From contig JBKPDU010000135.1 in NCBI GenBank assembly GCA_046728055.1, positions 1-11,267 of the forward strand: a DNA stretch of 11,267 bases. The letters are read 5' to 3'. The translations under genes and the position numbers were made by a program. Below are positions 1 to 6,410 of this stretch, in pieces. Numbering within the stretch: position 1 is the first letter of the stretch; each line of letters opens with the position of its first letter. Under the pieces are notes generated by a model. It searched no databases and had not been told where the DNA came from. It saw only the letters and a list, made by a program, of their open reading frames with translations. Origin of the DNA: AC-69 sp046728055 (GTDB taxonomy: Bacteria; Actinomycetota; UBA4738; HRBIN12).

Positions 1-183
1 GGCGGAAGAGGACACGGTACCGCTCGCCCGGTCGCTGCTTTCGGGCGGAGTCGACGGATTCGATTGGTCCATCGGCGCTCGCATTCGGGGGGCCTGCGCG
101 GCGCGTCCGGGAGAGTGTAGGGGAGCCTCAGCGCCACATCACGTATCCGGTGTCCTTTTCCCTGGTAAGGGGCAGGGCGTGCT
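1..183. other. Unassigned upstream stretch before the tRNA-Trp promoter
   Basis: No gene is supported here. The frame used later by secE is open to the left edge, but it also runs straight through the tRNA, so that openness reflects high GC rather than coding. A second + frame is open to a stop at 118-120 and could be the tail of a gene cut by the edge, but its translation shows nothing recognisable. A small CCCT/AGGG hairpin near 160-174 has no following T-run, so it is not called a terminator. Confidence 0.4.
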
Positions 184-212
184 TTGCCGCACTCTCCGGA
201 GCCCCCTATACT
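184..212 (+). promoter_or_regulatory. Sigma70-type promoter for tRNA-Trp and secE-nusG-rplKA
   Basis: A -35 box TTGCCG (184-189) is separated by exactly 17 bp from a -10 box TATACT (207-212). Transcription should start near 219, about 30 nt before the mature tRNA. This is the only good promoter seen ahead of the operon. Because the gaps from the tRNA to rplA are very short, it probably drives the whole unit. This is read from the sequence by eye; no start site is measured. Confidence 0.7.
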
Positions 213-250
213 CGATCGTTGTCCCCCAGCTTGCGGCACGAAGGACTCGG

Positions 251-324
251 AGGGGCGTAGCTCAACCTGGTAGAGCACCGGTCTCCAAAACCGGCGGTTG
301 GGGGTTCAAGTCCCTCCGCCCCTG
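251..324 (+). tRNA. tRNA-Trp (anticodon CCA)
   Basis: A full cloverleaf can be drawn. The acceptor arm AGGGGCG (251-257) pairs with CGCCCCT (317-323). The D arm is GCTC (260-263) with GAGC (273-276). The anticodon stem CCGGT (278-282) pairs with ACCGG (290-294) around the loop CTCCAAA, placing anticodon CCA at 285-287. The T stem (300-304 with 312-316, one G-U pair) holds the loop TTCAAGT. The discriminator is G324, as in bacterial tRNA-Trp. The 3' CCA is not encoded (GCA follows). It lies immediately upstream of secE, a common arrangement, and is probably cut from a joint transcript. Confidence 0.97.
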
Positions 325-346
325 CAAGGGCCATGCAAGGAGCACG

Positions 347-643
347 ATGAACAGGCAGATGAAGAGGATGCAGCGCCGCCAGGGCGGCACGACCATGGAC
401 CGCGCCGCCGCCGCGGCCACCACCCGACGTGCCGCGGTTCAGGAGAAGCGGAAGCGGACCGGTGCCCGGCAGTTCCTGCGGGAGGTCCGCCAGGAGCTGA
501 AGCGGGTCAACTGGCCAACCCGCCAGGAGCTCGTCGCCTACACGGTGGTCGTCCTGGTGTCGGTGACGGTGCTCACGGCCTTCGTTTTCGGCCTGGACTT
601 CGTGTTCTCCAAGCTGGTCCTCCGCGTGTTCTCGAGCAGCTAG
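347..643 (+). CDS. secE: Preprotein translocase subunit SecE
   Basis: SecE is the small essential subunit that clamps SecY in the SecYEG protein-export channel of the inner membrane. The product is 98 aa. The family core REVRQELKRVNWPTRQE (about residues 45-61) is the conserved amphipathic helix and hinge. It is followed by a single membrane span (about 63-87). The N-terminal 40 residues are rich in Arg, Lys and Ala and are likely cytoplasmic. The ATG at 347 is chosen because AAGGAG lies at 337-342. The reading frame stays open further upstream, but that part covers the tRNA and cannot be coding. nusG follows 20 bp downstream. Confidence 0.95.
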   Translation: MNRQMKRMQRRQGGTTMDRAAAAATTRRAAVQEKRKRTGARQFLREVRQELKRVNWPTRQELVAYTVVVLVSVTVLTAFVFGLDFVFSKLVLRVFSSS

Positions 644-663
644 AGAAGACACATCGGTCCACG

Positions 664-1554
664 ATGAACGGAACCCAAGAAGACATGTCCCCATCCGACG
701 TCGCCCCCCGAGATCCCTCCGACGAGCCCGAGTCCCCTGAGTCGCGTGAGCCAGCGGAGGCGGGTCAGCCCGAGGCTGCTGTGCCCGAGGAGGCTGCTCT
801 GCCCGAGGAGGCTGCTCTGCCCGAGGAGGCTGCTCTGCCCGAGGAGGCTGCTCTGCCCGAAGAGGATGTGACCGAGGTCTCCCCGGACTCCGAGACCGTC
901 GCGGAAAGACAGGTCCTCGCCGAGGCCGAAGCCATCGCACAGACAGCCGCCGCGGCTCCAGCCGAGGCGCCCCTGGAGGAAGAGCCGGTCGTCGAGACCA
1001 CCGTGAAGGATCCGTTCAAGGGACCCGGTGAGTGGTACGTCGTTCACACCTACGCTGGATACGAGAACAAGGTGAAGGCCAACCTCGAATCACGCATCCA
1101 CACGATGCAGATGGAGGACAAGATCTTCGACGTCGTCATCCCCATGGAGGACGTCATGGAGATCAAGGGTGGGAAGAAGCAGATCGTCCAGCGGAAGGTC
1201 TTCCCCGGCTACCTGCTGGTCCGGATGATCTACGACAACGACTCCTGGTACGTGGTGCGCAACACGCCTGGAGTCACCGGCTTCGTTGCCGCGGGTACCG
1301 GGTCCAAGCCCACCCCCTTGTCGCGCCGCGAGGTCGAGAAGATCCTGGCCGTCAAGAAGGAGGAGGTGAAGCCCACGTTCCGCCTCGGATTCGAGGAGGG
1401 CGACGTGGTGCGGATCATCTCCGGTCCGTTCGCCGATTTCAACGGCACGATCAACGAGATCAACGTGGATCAGAGCAAGCTGAAGGTCCTGGTGAACATC
1501 TTCGACCGCGAAACGCCGGTCGAGCTCGGGTTCGATCAGGTCGCGAAGGTCTAG
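664..1554 (+). CDS. nusG: Transcription termination/antitermination protein NusG with acidic N-terminal extension
   Basis: NusG binds RNA polymerase and couples elongation to Rho and to the ribosome. The product is 296 aa, much longer than the roughly 180 aa of the E. coli protein. The NGN domain begins near residue 122 (GEWYVVHTYAGYENKVK) and includes VFPGYLLVRM and NTPGVTGFV. The KOW domain is at about 243-296 (EEGDVVRIISGPFADFNG). Residues 1-118 form an acidic, Pro/Glu/Ala-rich and probably disordered extension. It includes four exact EEAALP units from an 18-bp DNA repeat. Extensions of this general type are known in actinobacterial NusG. The ATG at 664 has only a weak AGAGAAG upstream; the ATG at 685 is an alternative. 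rplK begins 3 bp after the stop. Confidence 0.95.
   Translation: MNGTQEDMSPSDVAPRDPSDEPESPESREPAEAGQPEAAVPEEAALPEEAALPEEAALPEEAALPEEDVTEVSPDSETVAERQVLAEAEAIAQTAAAAPAEAPLEEEPVVETTVKDPFKGPGEWYVVHTYAGYENKVKANLESRIHTMQMEDKIFDVVIPMEDVMEIKGGKKQIVQRKVFPGYLLVRMIYDNDSWYVVRNTPGVTGFVAAGTGSKPTPLSRREVEKILAVKKEEVKPTFRLGFEEGDVVRIISGPFADFNGTINEINVDQSKLKVLVNIFDRETPVELGFDQVAKV
784..870 (+). repeat. 18-bp tandem repeat inside nusG (four perfect copies plus a degenerate fifth)
   Basis: The unit CCCGAGGAGGCTGCTCTG occurs without change at 784-801, 802-819, 820-837 and 838-855. A diverged copy follows at 856-870, and a shortened related copy precedes at 769-783. The unit is six codons long, so copy-number change keeps the frame and adds or removes P-E-E-A-A-L blocks in the NusG extension. 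Confidence 0.95.
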
Positions 1555-1557
1555 GCG

Positions 1558-1986
1558 ATGGCGAAGAAGAAGGTCGTCGCCGTCGTCAAGCTCCAGATCA
1601 GGGCGGGACAGGCCACCCCGGCGCCGCCCGTGGGCACCGCCCTCGGCCAGCACGGGGTCAACATCATGGAGTTCTGCCGGCAATACAACGAGCAGACGCA
1701 GCAGTTCTCCGGTCAGGTGATCCCGGTCGAGCTGACCATCTACGAGGATCGCTCGTTCAGCTTCATCACCAAGCAATCGCCTGCCGCCGAGCTGATCAAG
1801 CAGGCCGCCGGGGTCGAGAAGGGCTCGGGTGAGCCGAACCGCGAGAAGGTGGCCACGATGACCCGGGACCAGCTCCGCAGCATCGCCGAGCGCAAGATGG
1901 CCGACCTGAACGCCAACGACGTCGAGGCAGCAATGAAAATCATCGCCGGCACGGCGCGCAGCATGGGCGTGGAGGTGGCGCAGTGA
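1558..1986 (+). CDS. rplK: 50S ribosomal protein L11
   Basis: L11 sits with 23S rRNA at the GTPase-associated centre and is needed for factor-dependent GTP hydrolysis and the stringent response. The product is 142 aa, the usual length. The N-terminal domain has the proline-rich switch region (AGQATPAPPVGTALGQHGVN) that thiopeptide antibiotics contact. The C-terminal RNA-binding domain shows GSGEPNREKV and NANDVEAAMKIIAGTARSMG. The ATG at 1558 is preceded by GAAGG at 1545-1549, 8 nt away, inside the end of nusG. The stop overlaps the rplA start. Confidence 0.98.
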   Translation: MAKKKVVAVVKLQIRAGQATPAPPVGTALGQHGVNIMEFCRQYNEQTQQFSGQVIPVELTIYEDRSFSFITKQSPAAELIKQAAGVEKGSGEPNREKVATMTRDQLRSIAERKMADLNANDVEAAMKIIAGTARSMGVEVAQ

Positions 1987-2696
1987 GCGGCAAGAGATAT
2001 CGGGAGTCGGCCAAGCTCGTGGATCGGGAGCGCCAGTACCTGCCGGGCGAGGCAATCCGGCTGATCAAGCAGCTCCCCGAAGCGAAGTTCGACGAGACCG
2101 TGGAGCTCGCGTTTCGGCTTGGCGTGGACCCTCGCAAGGCGGATCAGATGGTCCGGGGAACCGTGACGCTTCCGCACGGCACCGGGAGGTCGGTGCGGGT
2201 GGCGGCATTCGCCACCGGCCCCAAAGCCACCGAGGCCAGGGAAGCGGGGGCCGACCTCGTCGGCGGCGAGGAATTGCTCACGGAAGTCATGAAAGGGAAC
2301 ATCGAGTTCGACGCCACGGTGGCCACGCCGGACATGATGGCGAGCGTGGGGAAGGCGGGCCGAGTCCTCGGGCCTCGTGGGCTGATGCCGAACCCGAAGA
2401 CCGGGACGGTCACCAACGACATCGCCAAAGCCGTTCGGGAGATCAAGGGCGGGAGGGTCGAGTACAAGGTGGACCGGACGGGGAACCTGCACGTGATCGT
2501 GGGCAAGCGTTCGTTCTCCGAGCAGCAGCTCCTGGAGAATTACCTGGCCGTCGTGGATGAGGTCCTCCGGGCCAAGCCCTCGGCGGCCAAGGGCAAGTAC
2601 GTGATCAGCGCGACCGTCGCCCCGACCATGGGCCCCGGCATCCCATTGGACCCCAATCGGCTGAAGGACGCCGAAGCCGTCGGGGTTCCTGCCTGA
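1983..2696 (+). CDS. rplA: 50S ribosomal protein L1
   Basis: L1 forms the mobile L1 stalk that helps move deacylated tRNA out of the E site, and in many bacteria it represses its own mRNA. The product is 237 aa, typical for the family. The signature stretch is clear at about 115-140 (TPDMMASVGKAGRVLGPRGL, then MPNPKTGTV). The GTG start at 1983 overlaps the rplK stop by 4 bp (GTGA), with GGAGG at 1971-1975 as ribosome binding site, so the two are translationally coupled. The next gene is on the other strand, its stop only 9 bp away, and no terminator hairpin is seen between them. rplJ, the usual neighbour in many genomes, does not follow here. Confidence 0.98.
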   Translation: MSGKRYRESAKLVDRERQYLPGEAIRLIKQLPEAKFDETVELAFRLGVDPRKADQMVRGTVTLPHGTGRSVRVAAFATGPKATEAREAGADLVGGEELLTEVMKGNIEFDATVATPDMMASVGKAGRVLGPRGLMPNPKTGTVTNDIAKAVREIKGGRVEYKVDRTGNLHVIVGKRSFSEQQLLENYLAVVDEVLRAKPSAAKGKYVISATVAPTMGPGIPLDPNRLKDAEAVGVPA

Positions 2697-2705
2697 GAGT
2701 AGCCC

Positions 2706-3377
2706 CTATTCGATGATCCCCGATCGCAAGGCAGTAACGACCGCGTCGGTCCGGTCGCTCACGTCGAGGCGCTTGAAGATCCGAGCGACATGCGTCTTCA
2801 CCGTGGTCACCGAGAGCCCGAGCGCCTCGGCGATCTCGCGATTGCGGTAGCCCTTTCCCAACAGGCGTAACACGTCCATCTCTCGAGCGGTCAAGCCGAA
2901 CTGCTCGCTACGTGACGATCCGTGCTCGGCCAGCGCATTCAACACGTCGTGGTCGAGCACGGCGTGGCCGCGTGCGACCATCCGCACGGTATCGAGCACT
3001 TCCTCGCCCTCGGCGGACTTCAGGACATAGCCCTTCGCCCCCGCCTTCATCGCCTCGGTCGCAGACGCCGGGTCCTCGTCAACCGTGAGAATGATGACGC
3101 TGACATCGGGATGTTCGATGCTGAGCCTTCGCGTGACCTCGAGTCCATCGATGCCCGGTAGATGGATATCGACGAGGAAGATGTCCGGCTCGACGGCAAC
3201 GGAGTCGGCGAGCTTCAGCGCTTCCTCGCCGTCCGCGGCTTCGCCCACGATCGAGATGTCCTCTGCCGACTCCAGGAGCTGCACGAGGCCCTCGCGGGCC
3301 AGCGGATGGTCCTCGGCGATGCCCACCCTAATCGACGTGTCCGGGGTGGTCCTCCCCACATCCTCTTGCCATTCCAT
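2706..3377 (-). CDS. NarL/FixJ-type two-component response regulator (receiver plus LuxR HTH)
   Basis: A DNA-binding response regulator of 223 aa. The receiver domain (about 16-135) has the acidic pair E22/D23, the phospho-acceptor D70 in FLVDIHLPG, T98 in ILTVDED and K120 in GYVLKSA, so all key residues are present. The LuxR-type helix-turn-helix (about 160-220) reads LTAREMDVLRLLGKGYRNRE, then IAEALGLSVTTVKTHVARIF. No histidine kinase gene is in the window, so its partner is unknown. It is convergent with rplA and divergent from the glycan operon, so control of that operon is a reasonable guess but is not shown. The ATG at 3377 has no strong Shine-Dalgarno; the receiver starts near residue 16, so a slightly later start is possible. 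Confidence 0.93.
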   Translation of the reverse strand: MEWQEDVGRTTPDTSIRVGIAEDHPLAREGLVQLLESAEDISIVGEAADGEEALKLADSVAVEPDIFLVDIHLPGIDGLEVTRRLSIEHPDVSVIILTVDEDPASATEAMKAGAKGYVLKSAEGEEVLDTVRMVARGHAVLDHDVLNALAEHGSSRSEQFGLTAREMDVLRLLGKGYRNREIAEALGLSVTTVKTHVARIFKRLDVSDRTDAVVTALRSGIIE

Positions 3378-3460
3378 CTCGACCGGTGTCTCACCAAGGG
3401 GCGACCGCGTCTATCCCTCGCTTGCGGGATTCGAGATGAGCGGATGGCCTCCCCCAGTCG

Positions 3461-5869
3461 GTGTCTACGGCCCGAAGGTGTGACTCGAAGCGTCCTCCTT
3501 TCCTCAAGGAGGAGTTGAGGCCGTGCGATGATCAAGTCGTGGACGAGACACGGGGGGTCGCCGTCCCGGTCCGGGAGGCGGAACGCGAGGGATCCGTTGC
3601 TGGATCAAAACGTGCCACGTCGTGGCCGGCTCGTGAGCGCGGTCGTCCTCTCAGCCTCCGTTTCGAACTTCCCGAGGACGGTCCGATCCGGACCTGGGCA
3701 CCCCTTAGCATCGTGGCGATCGTCGTCGGCATCAACCTGTGGCTCCTGCGGGCCGAGATCTTCCCCGTCCTGTACCCGAACGACGCTTCGGTTCATCTGT
3801 CGATGGTCCGGTGGGCCGTCGAACGGATCCGCGATGGGCACCTACCGTTCGACGGCTGGTACCCGTATCTGGGGCTGGGATCGTCGCTGTTCCACCATTA
3901 TCAGAGCCTGCCGCACACGCTGACCGCGGTCCTGGCCCTGGCCATCGGTGCGGACTGGGCGTTCTCCATCATGCTCTATGTCCTGCTCGCGACGTGGCCC
4001 ATCAGCGTGTACTGGGGAGCTCGACTCCTCGGGTGGGAGCGTTGGGTTGCGGCCGCGGCGGCGCTCGTCTCGCCGCTCGTGTTCAGCACGCCTGGGTACG
4101 GGTACGAGCTCGGCAGCTACACCTGGGGCGGGTACGGGATGTGGTCGCAGTTGTGGGCCATGTGGCTGATGCCGCTGGCGTGGGGATTCTCGTGGCGGGC
4201 GGTGAGCCAGAGCAAGCCCACCCGATACGCGGTCGCCGCGCTCGTCGTGGGGTTCACCGCCGCCTTCCACTTCCTGAGCGGATTCCTTGCGTTCCTCGTG
4301 CTCGGTGTGTGGGTGTTGATCCGGCCGAGCGAATTCCTCAAGCGGTTGTGGCGAGCTGCGCTCGTCGGCCTTGGCGCGTTGCTCATCATCTCGTGGGTCG
4401 TCGTCCCGCTCCTCCTGGACAGTCGATGGACGAACCAGAGCCAGTACCTCCAAGGAAAGTATTGGTTCGACTCGTTCGGCGCACGGAAGGTGCTCACATG
4501 GCTGTTCACGGGGCAGCTCTTCGATGGAACCCGGACGATCGCGGCGATCAGCGTGCTCGTCGGCGTCGGAACGGTCGTCTGCATCTCACGATTCCGGCGC
4601 GACGAACGAGCGCGCGCGCTGCTGGGTGTGATGTTGCTCAGCCTGCTGCTGTTCATCGGGCGACCGACCCTGGGTCCCGTGATCTCACTCCTGCCGGGAA
4701 GCAGCGACCTCCTGCTCCATCGTTACATCATGGGCGTTCACATGGCCGGGATCCTCCTGGCTGGAGTGGGCGGTGCTTGGCTCGGGCTCACGACGCTAAA
4801 CGCGATTCGCCGCCTGATGCCGCGTGTGGCGCGTGTCGCGCGAGTGGAGCGTGTCGCACCCGCAGCCATCGTCGCCGTGCTTGCGGCGGGGCTCCTCGCG
4901 TCCCCATGGGCTGAGCGGTGGGAAACGTTCGAGCAGCAGGGGGGCGAGTGGATCCGGCAGCAGCGAGCGGTCGATGCGAGCCAGGGCGCCGCGATCGCTT
5001 CCCTCGTCCAGGAGGCGGAGGCGCGCGGTCCCGGCCGCGTGTACGTGGGGATGTGGGGTCACTCATGCAAGCCCTTCATGGTGGGGTTGGTGGCGGGGTG
5101 CCAGGCCCCGCTCGGCTACCAGGTCGACAGCCTGGGGTTCTCGCTCCGCACCACGTCGCTTGCCTCGGACTTCGAAGCCAACTTCGATGACACGAACCCG
5201 GCACAATATGACCTGTTCAACGTCCGATACGTGATCCTGCCCTCCGGCCGGGAGCCCGCCGTGCCCGCGATCTTGATCGATCAGGCGGCCGGAAACGCAC
5301 TGTGGGAGGTGCAGACGGACGGCGGCTACGTGGATGTCGTGGACACCGTTCCCCCTCCCATCGCGGCGAACCGGTCCGATCTGTACCAACAGGCGGGGTT
5401 CTTCCTCCAATCGGACCTGCTGGTGCAGGGCAGGTATCCGACCATCGCATTCGCCGGCCAGCCGGCGGCCCCGGCCACCCTTGGTCCGGGTGAGCAGCCC
5501 GCGGCCCCGGCCGGCTGGGTCGAGTTCGAAGAGGATTCGCTCGCGGACGGGATCGTCACCGTGAAGGTCTTTGCGAACCGGCCGGCGATGGTGATCCTGA
5601 AGAGTTCCTTCGACCCTCGGTGGCAGGTGATCGTGGACGGCGTCCCGGTGGCGCCGCAGATGGTCGCGCCGAGCTTCGTTGGCAGGACGGTTCCACCTGG
5701 CCCGCACACGGTCGTGTTTCGCTACCAGCCGTACCCTCACTACGACATGCTGTTGTCGATCGGGGCGCTCGCGTTCGTCGCACTCTGGTTCGGTCAGGTG
5801 CTCGCGCTGCGCGCTCGCTCCCGCCGCCGGCAGCCACGAGAGGCAACGGCGGATGGACGCATCGGTTGA
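3461..5869 (+). CDS. Large polytopic GT-C/YfhO-like membrane protein (PTPS-related membrane domain type), putative lipid-linked-sugar transferase
   Basis: An 802-aa integral membrane protein from the longest frame. About 11-12 hydrophobic segments lie between residues 80 and 482, then a soluble, probably extracytoplasmic domain (about 485-760), then a last span (763-783) with an Arg-rich tail. The first outer loop carries YPNDASVHLSMVRWAVERI and, further on, GLGSSLFHHYQSLPHTL, a pattern seen in GT-C-fold proteins annotated as 6-pyruvoyl-tetrahydropterin-synthase-related membrane proteins. D108 sits where GT-C enzymes place a catalytic or metal-binding Asp. The distal SSFDPRWQVIVDG, VPPGPHTVVFRYQPYP stretch resembles the C-terminal region of YfhO-like proteins. 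Acceptor and donor are unknown. The start is unresolved: GTG 3461 gives the full frame without a clear ribosome binding site, and GTG 3539 (776 aa) lies 26 nt after an AGGAGG. All options precede the first span. The acyltransferase start overlaps its 3' end. Confidence 0.8.
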   Translation: MSTARRCDSKRPPFLKEELRPCDDQVVDETRGVAVPVREAEREGSVAGSKRATSWPARERGRPLSLRFELPEDGPIRTWAPLSIVAIVVGINLWLLRAEIFPVLYPNDASVHLSMVRWAVERIRDGHLPFDGWYPYLGLGSSLFHHYQSLPHTLTAVLALAIGADWAFSIMLYVLLATWPISVYWGARLLGWERWVAAAAALVSPLVFSTPGYGYELGSYTWGGYGMWSQLWAMWLMPLAWGFSWRAVSQSKPTRYAVAALVVGFTAAFHFLSGFLAFLVLGVWVLIRPSEFLKRLWRAALVGLGALLIISWVVVPLLLDSRWTNQSQYLQGKYWFDSFGARKVLTWLFTGQLFDGTRTIAAISVLVGVGTVVCISRFRRDERARALLGVMLLSLLLFIGRPTLGPVISLLPGSSDLLLHRYIMGVHMAGILLAGVGGAWLGLTTLNAIRRLMPRVARVARVERVAPAAIVAVLAAGLLASPWAERWETFEQQGGEWIRQQRAVDASQGAAIASLVQEAEARGPGRVYVGMWGHSCKPFMVGLVAGCQAPLGYQVDSLGFSLRTTSLASDFEANFDDTNPAQYDLFNVRYVILPSGREPAVPAILIDQAAGNALWEVQTDGGYVDVVDTVPPPIAANRSDLYQQAGFFLQSDLLVQGRYPTIAFAGQPAAPATLGPGEQPAAPAGWVEFEEDSLADGIVTVKVFANRPAMVILKSSFDPRWQVIVDGVPVAPQMVAPSFVGRTVPPGPHTVVFRYQPYPHYDMLLSIGALAFVALWFGQVLALRARSRRRQPREATADGRIG
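3493..3513 (+). promoter_or_regulatory. Perfect inverted repeat enclosing a strong Shine-Dalgarno sequence
   Basis: TCCTCCTT (3493-3500) pairs perfectly with AAGGAGGA (3506-3513) around a 5-nt loop. In RNA the right arm is an ideal anti-16S sequence, so the hairpin would hide it. No T-run follows, which argues against a terminator. The site lies in the divergent region between the response regulator and the membrane-protein gene. Whether it affects translation is an inference, because the start codon that this Shine-Dalgarno would serve is not clear. Confidence 0.4.
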
Positions 5870-6410
5870 CATGGCAACGCCACACGTCCACCCAACGGCC
5901 GTGGTCGAGGATGGGGCCGAGATCGGCGCCGAGACGAGGATCTGGCACTTCGCCCACGTGCGGAGTCGCGCTCGGATCGGGGAGCGCTGCGTCGTGGGCA
6001 AATCGGTCTTCGTGGATTCCGGTGCCGTGATCGGATCGGGATGCAGGATCCAGAACTTCGTGTCGGTCTACTCGGGCGTCACGCTTGAGGACGGTGTGTT
6101 CGTCGGGCCTTCGGCGGTCTTCACGAACGACCGATACCCTCGGGCAGCCGCCGGCGAATGGGAGCTGCTGCCCACGCTGGTTCGCGCCGGTGCCTCGATC
6201 GGGGCGAACGCAACCATCCTGTGCGGTCTTACCATCGGGGAGCTCGCCGTCGTCGGGGCGGGGGCCGTCGTGACAACCGACGTGGAGCCGCACCGGCTGG
6301 TGGTCGGAAACCCCGCTAAGCCCGTGGGGTGGGTGTGCCGATGCGGCAAGGTGGTACCGGAAGGTCCGGGCGCCGCGTGCCCCGCCTGCGGTGAGGTGCT
6401 CTCGTTGTGA
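5853..6410 (+). CDS. WbpD/WlbB-like sugar N-acyltransferase (left-handed beta helix) with Cys-rich tail
   Basis: The product is 185 aa. Hexapeptide repeats run from about residue 12 to 150 (for example AVIGSG, GVTLEDGVFVG, ASIGANATILCGLTIGE), forming a left-handed beta helix that acts as an acetyl-CoA-dependent N-acyltransferase. The FTNDRYPR segment (90-97) and GNPAKPVGWV near the end are typical of enzymes that acetylate the 3-amino group of UDP-2-acetamido-3-amino sugars. The C-terminus has CRC (162-164) and CPAC (176-179), a zinc-ribbon-like pair. The ATG at 5853 has GAGAGG 9 nt upstream and overlaps the membrane-protein gene by 17 bp; the ATG at 5871 is an alternative. The neighbouring aminotransferase would supply the amino-sugar substrate. 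The exact acyl group and sugar are inferred. Confidence 0.88.
   Translation: MDASVDMATPHVHPTAVVEDGAEIGAETRIWHFAHVRSRARIGERCVVGKSVFVDSGAVIGSGCRIQNFVSVYSGVTLEDGVFVGPSAVFTNDRYPRAAAGEWELLPTLVRAGASIGANATILCGLTIGELAVVGAGAVVTTDVEPHRLVVGNPAKPVGWVCRCGKVVPEGPGAACPACGEVLSL

Noticed and set aside
179..346. Extension of the secE frame upstream to 179 (154-aa form)
   Set aside because: It runs through the whole tRNA-Trp gene; the ATG at 347 has its own AAGGAG.
298..663. Extension of the nusG frame upstream to 298
   Set aside because: It overlaps the tRNA 3' half and all of secE in another frame, with an Arg/Pro/His/Gly-rich translation typical of a shadow frame.
206..940. Minus-strand 244-aa frame with PPRAEQ-type repeats
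   Set aside because: It is antisense to the nusG 18-bp repeat, secE and the tRNA; the protein repeats simply mirror the DNA repeat.
1090..2055. Minus-strand 321-aa frame antisense to nusG-rplK
   Set aside because: It lies opposite well-conserved nusG and rplK, has no recognisable domain and shows high-GC shadow composition.
2697..2730. Terminator between rplA and the response regulator
   Set aside because: No stem followed by a T-run is found on either strand.
3528..3923. 131-aa frame starting at ATG 3528 downstream of the strong Shine-Dalgarno
   Set aside because: It is low-complexity Ser/Arg/Pro-rich, overlaps the membrane-protein gene including its first span, and resembles nothing known. 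It is kept only as a clue in the start-site finding.
4824..4865. Short RVARVARVERV repeat in the membrane protein as a mobile or repeat element
   Set aside because: It is only a few degenerate codon triplets in a basic loop between spans, not a DNA repeat of note.
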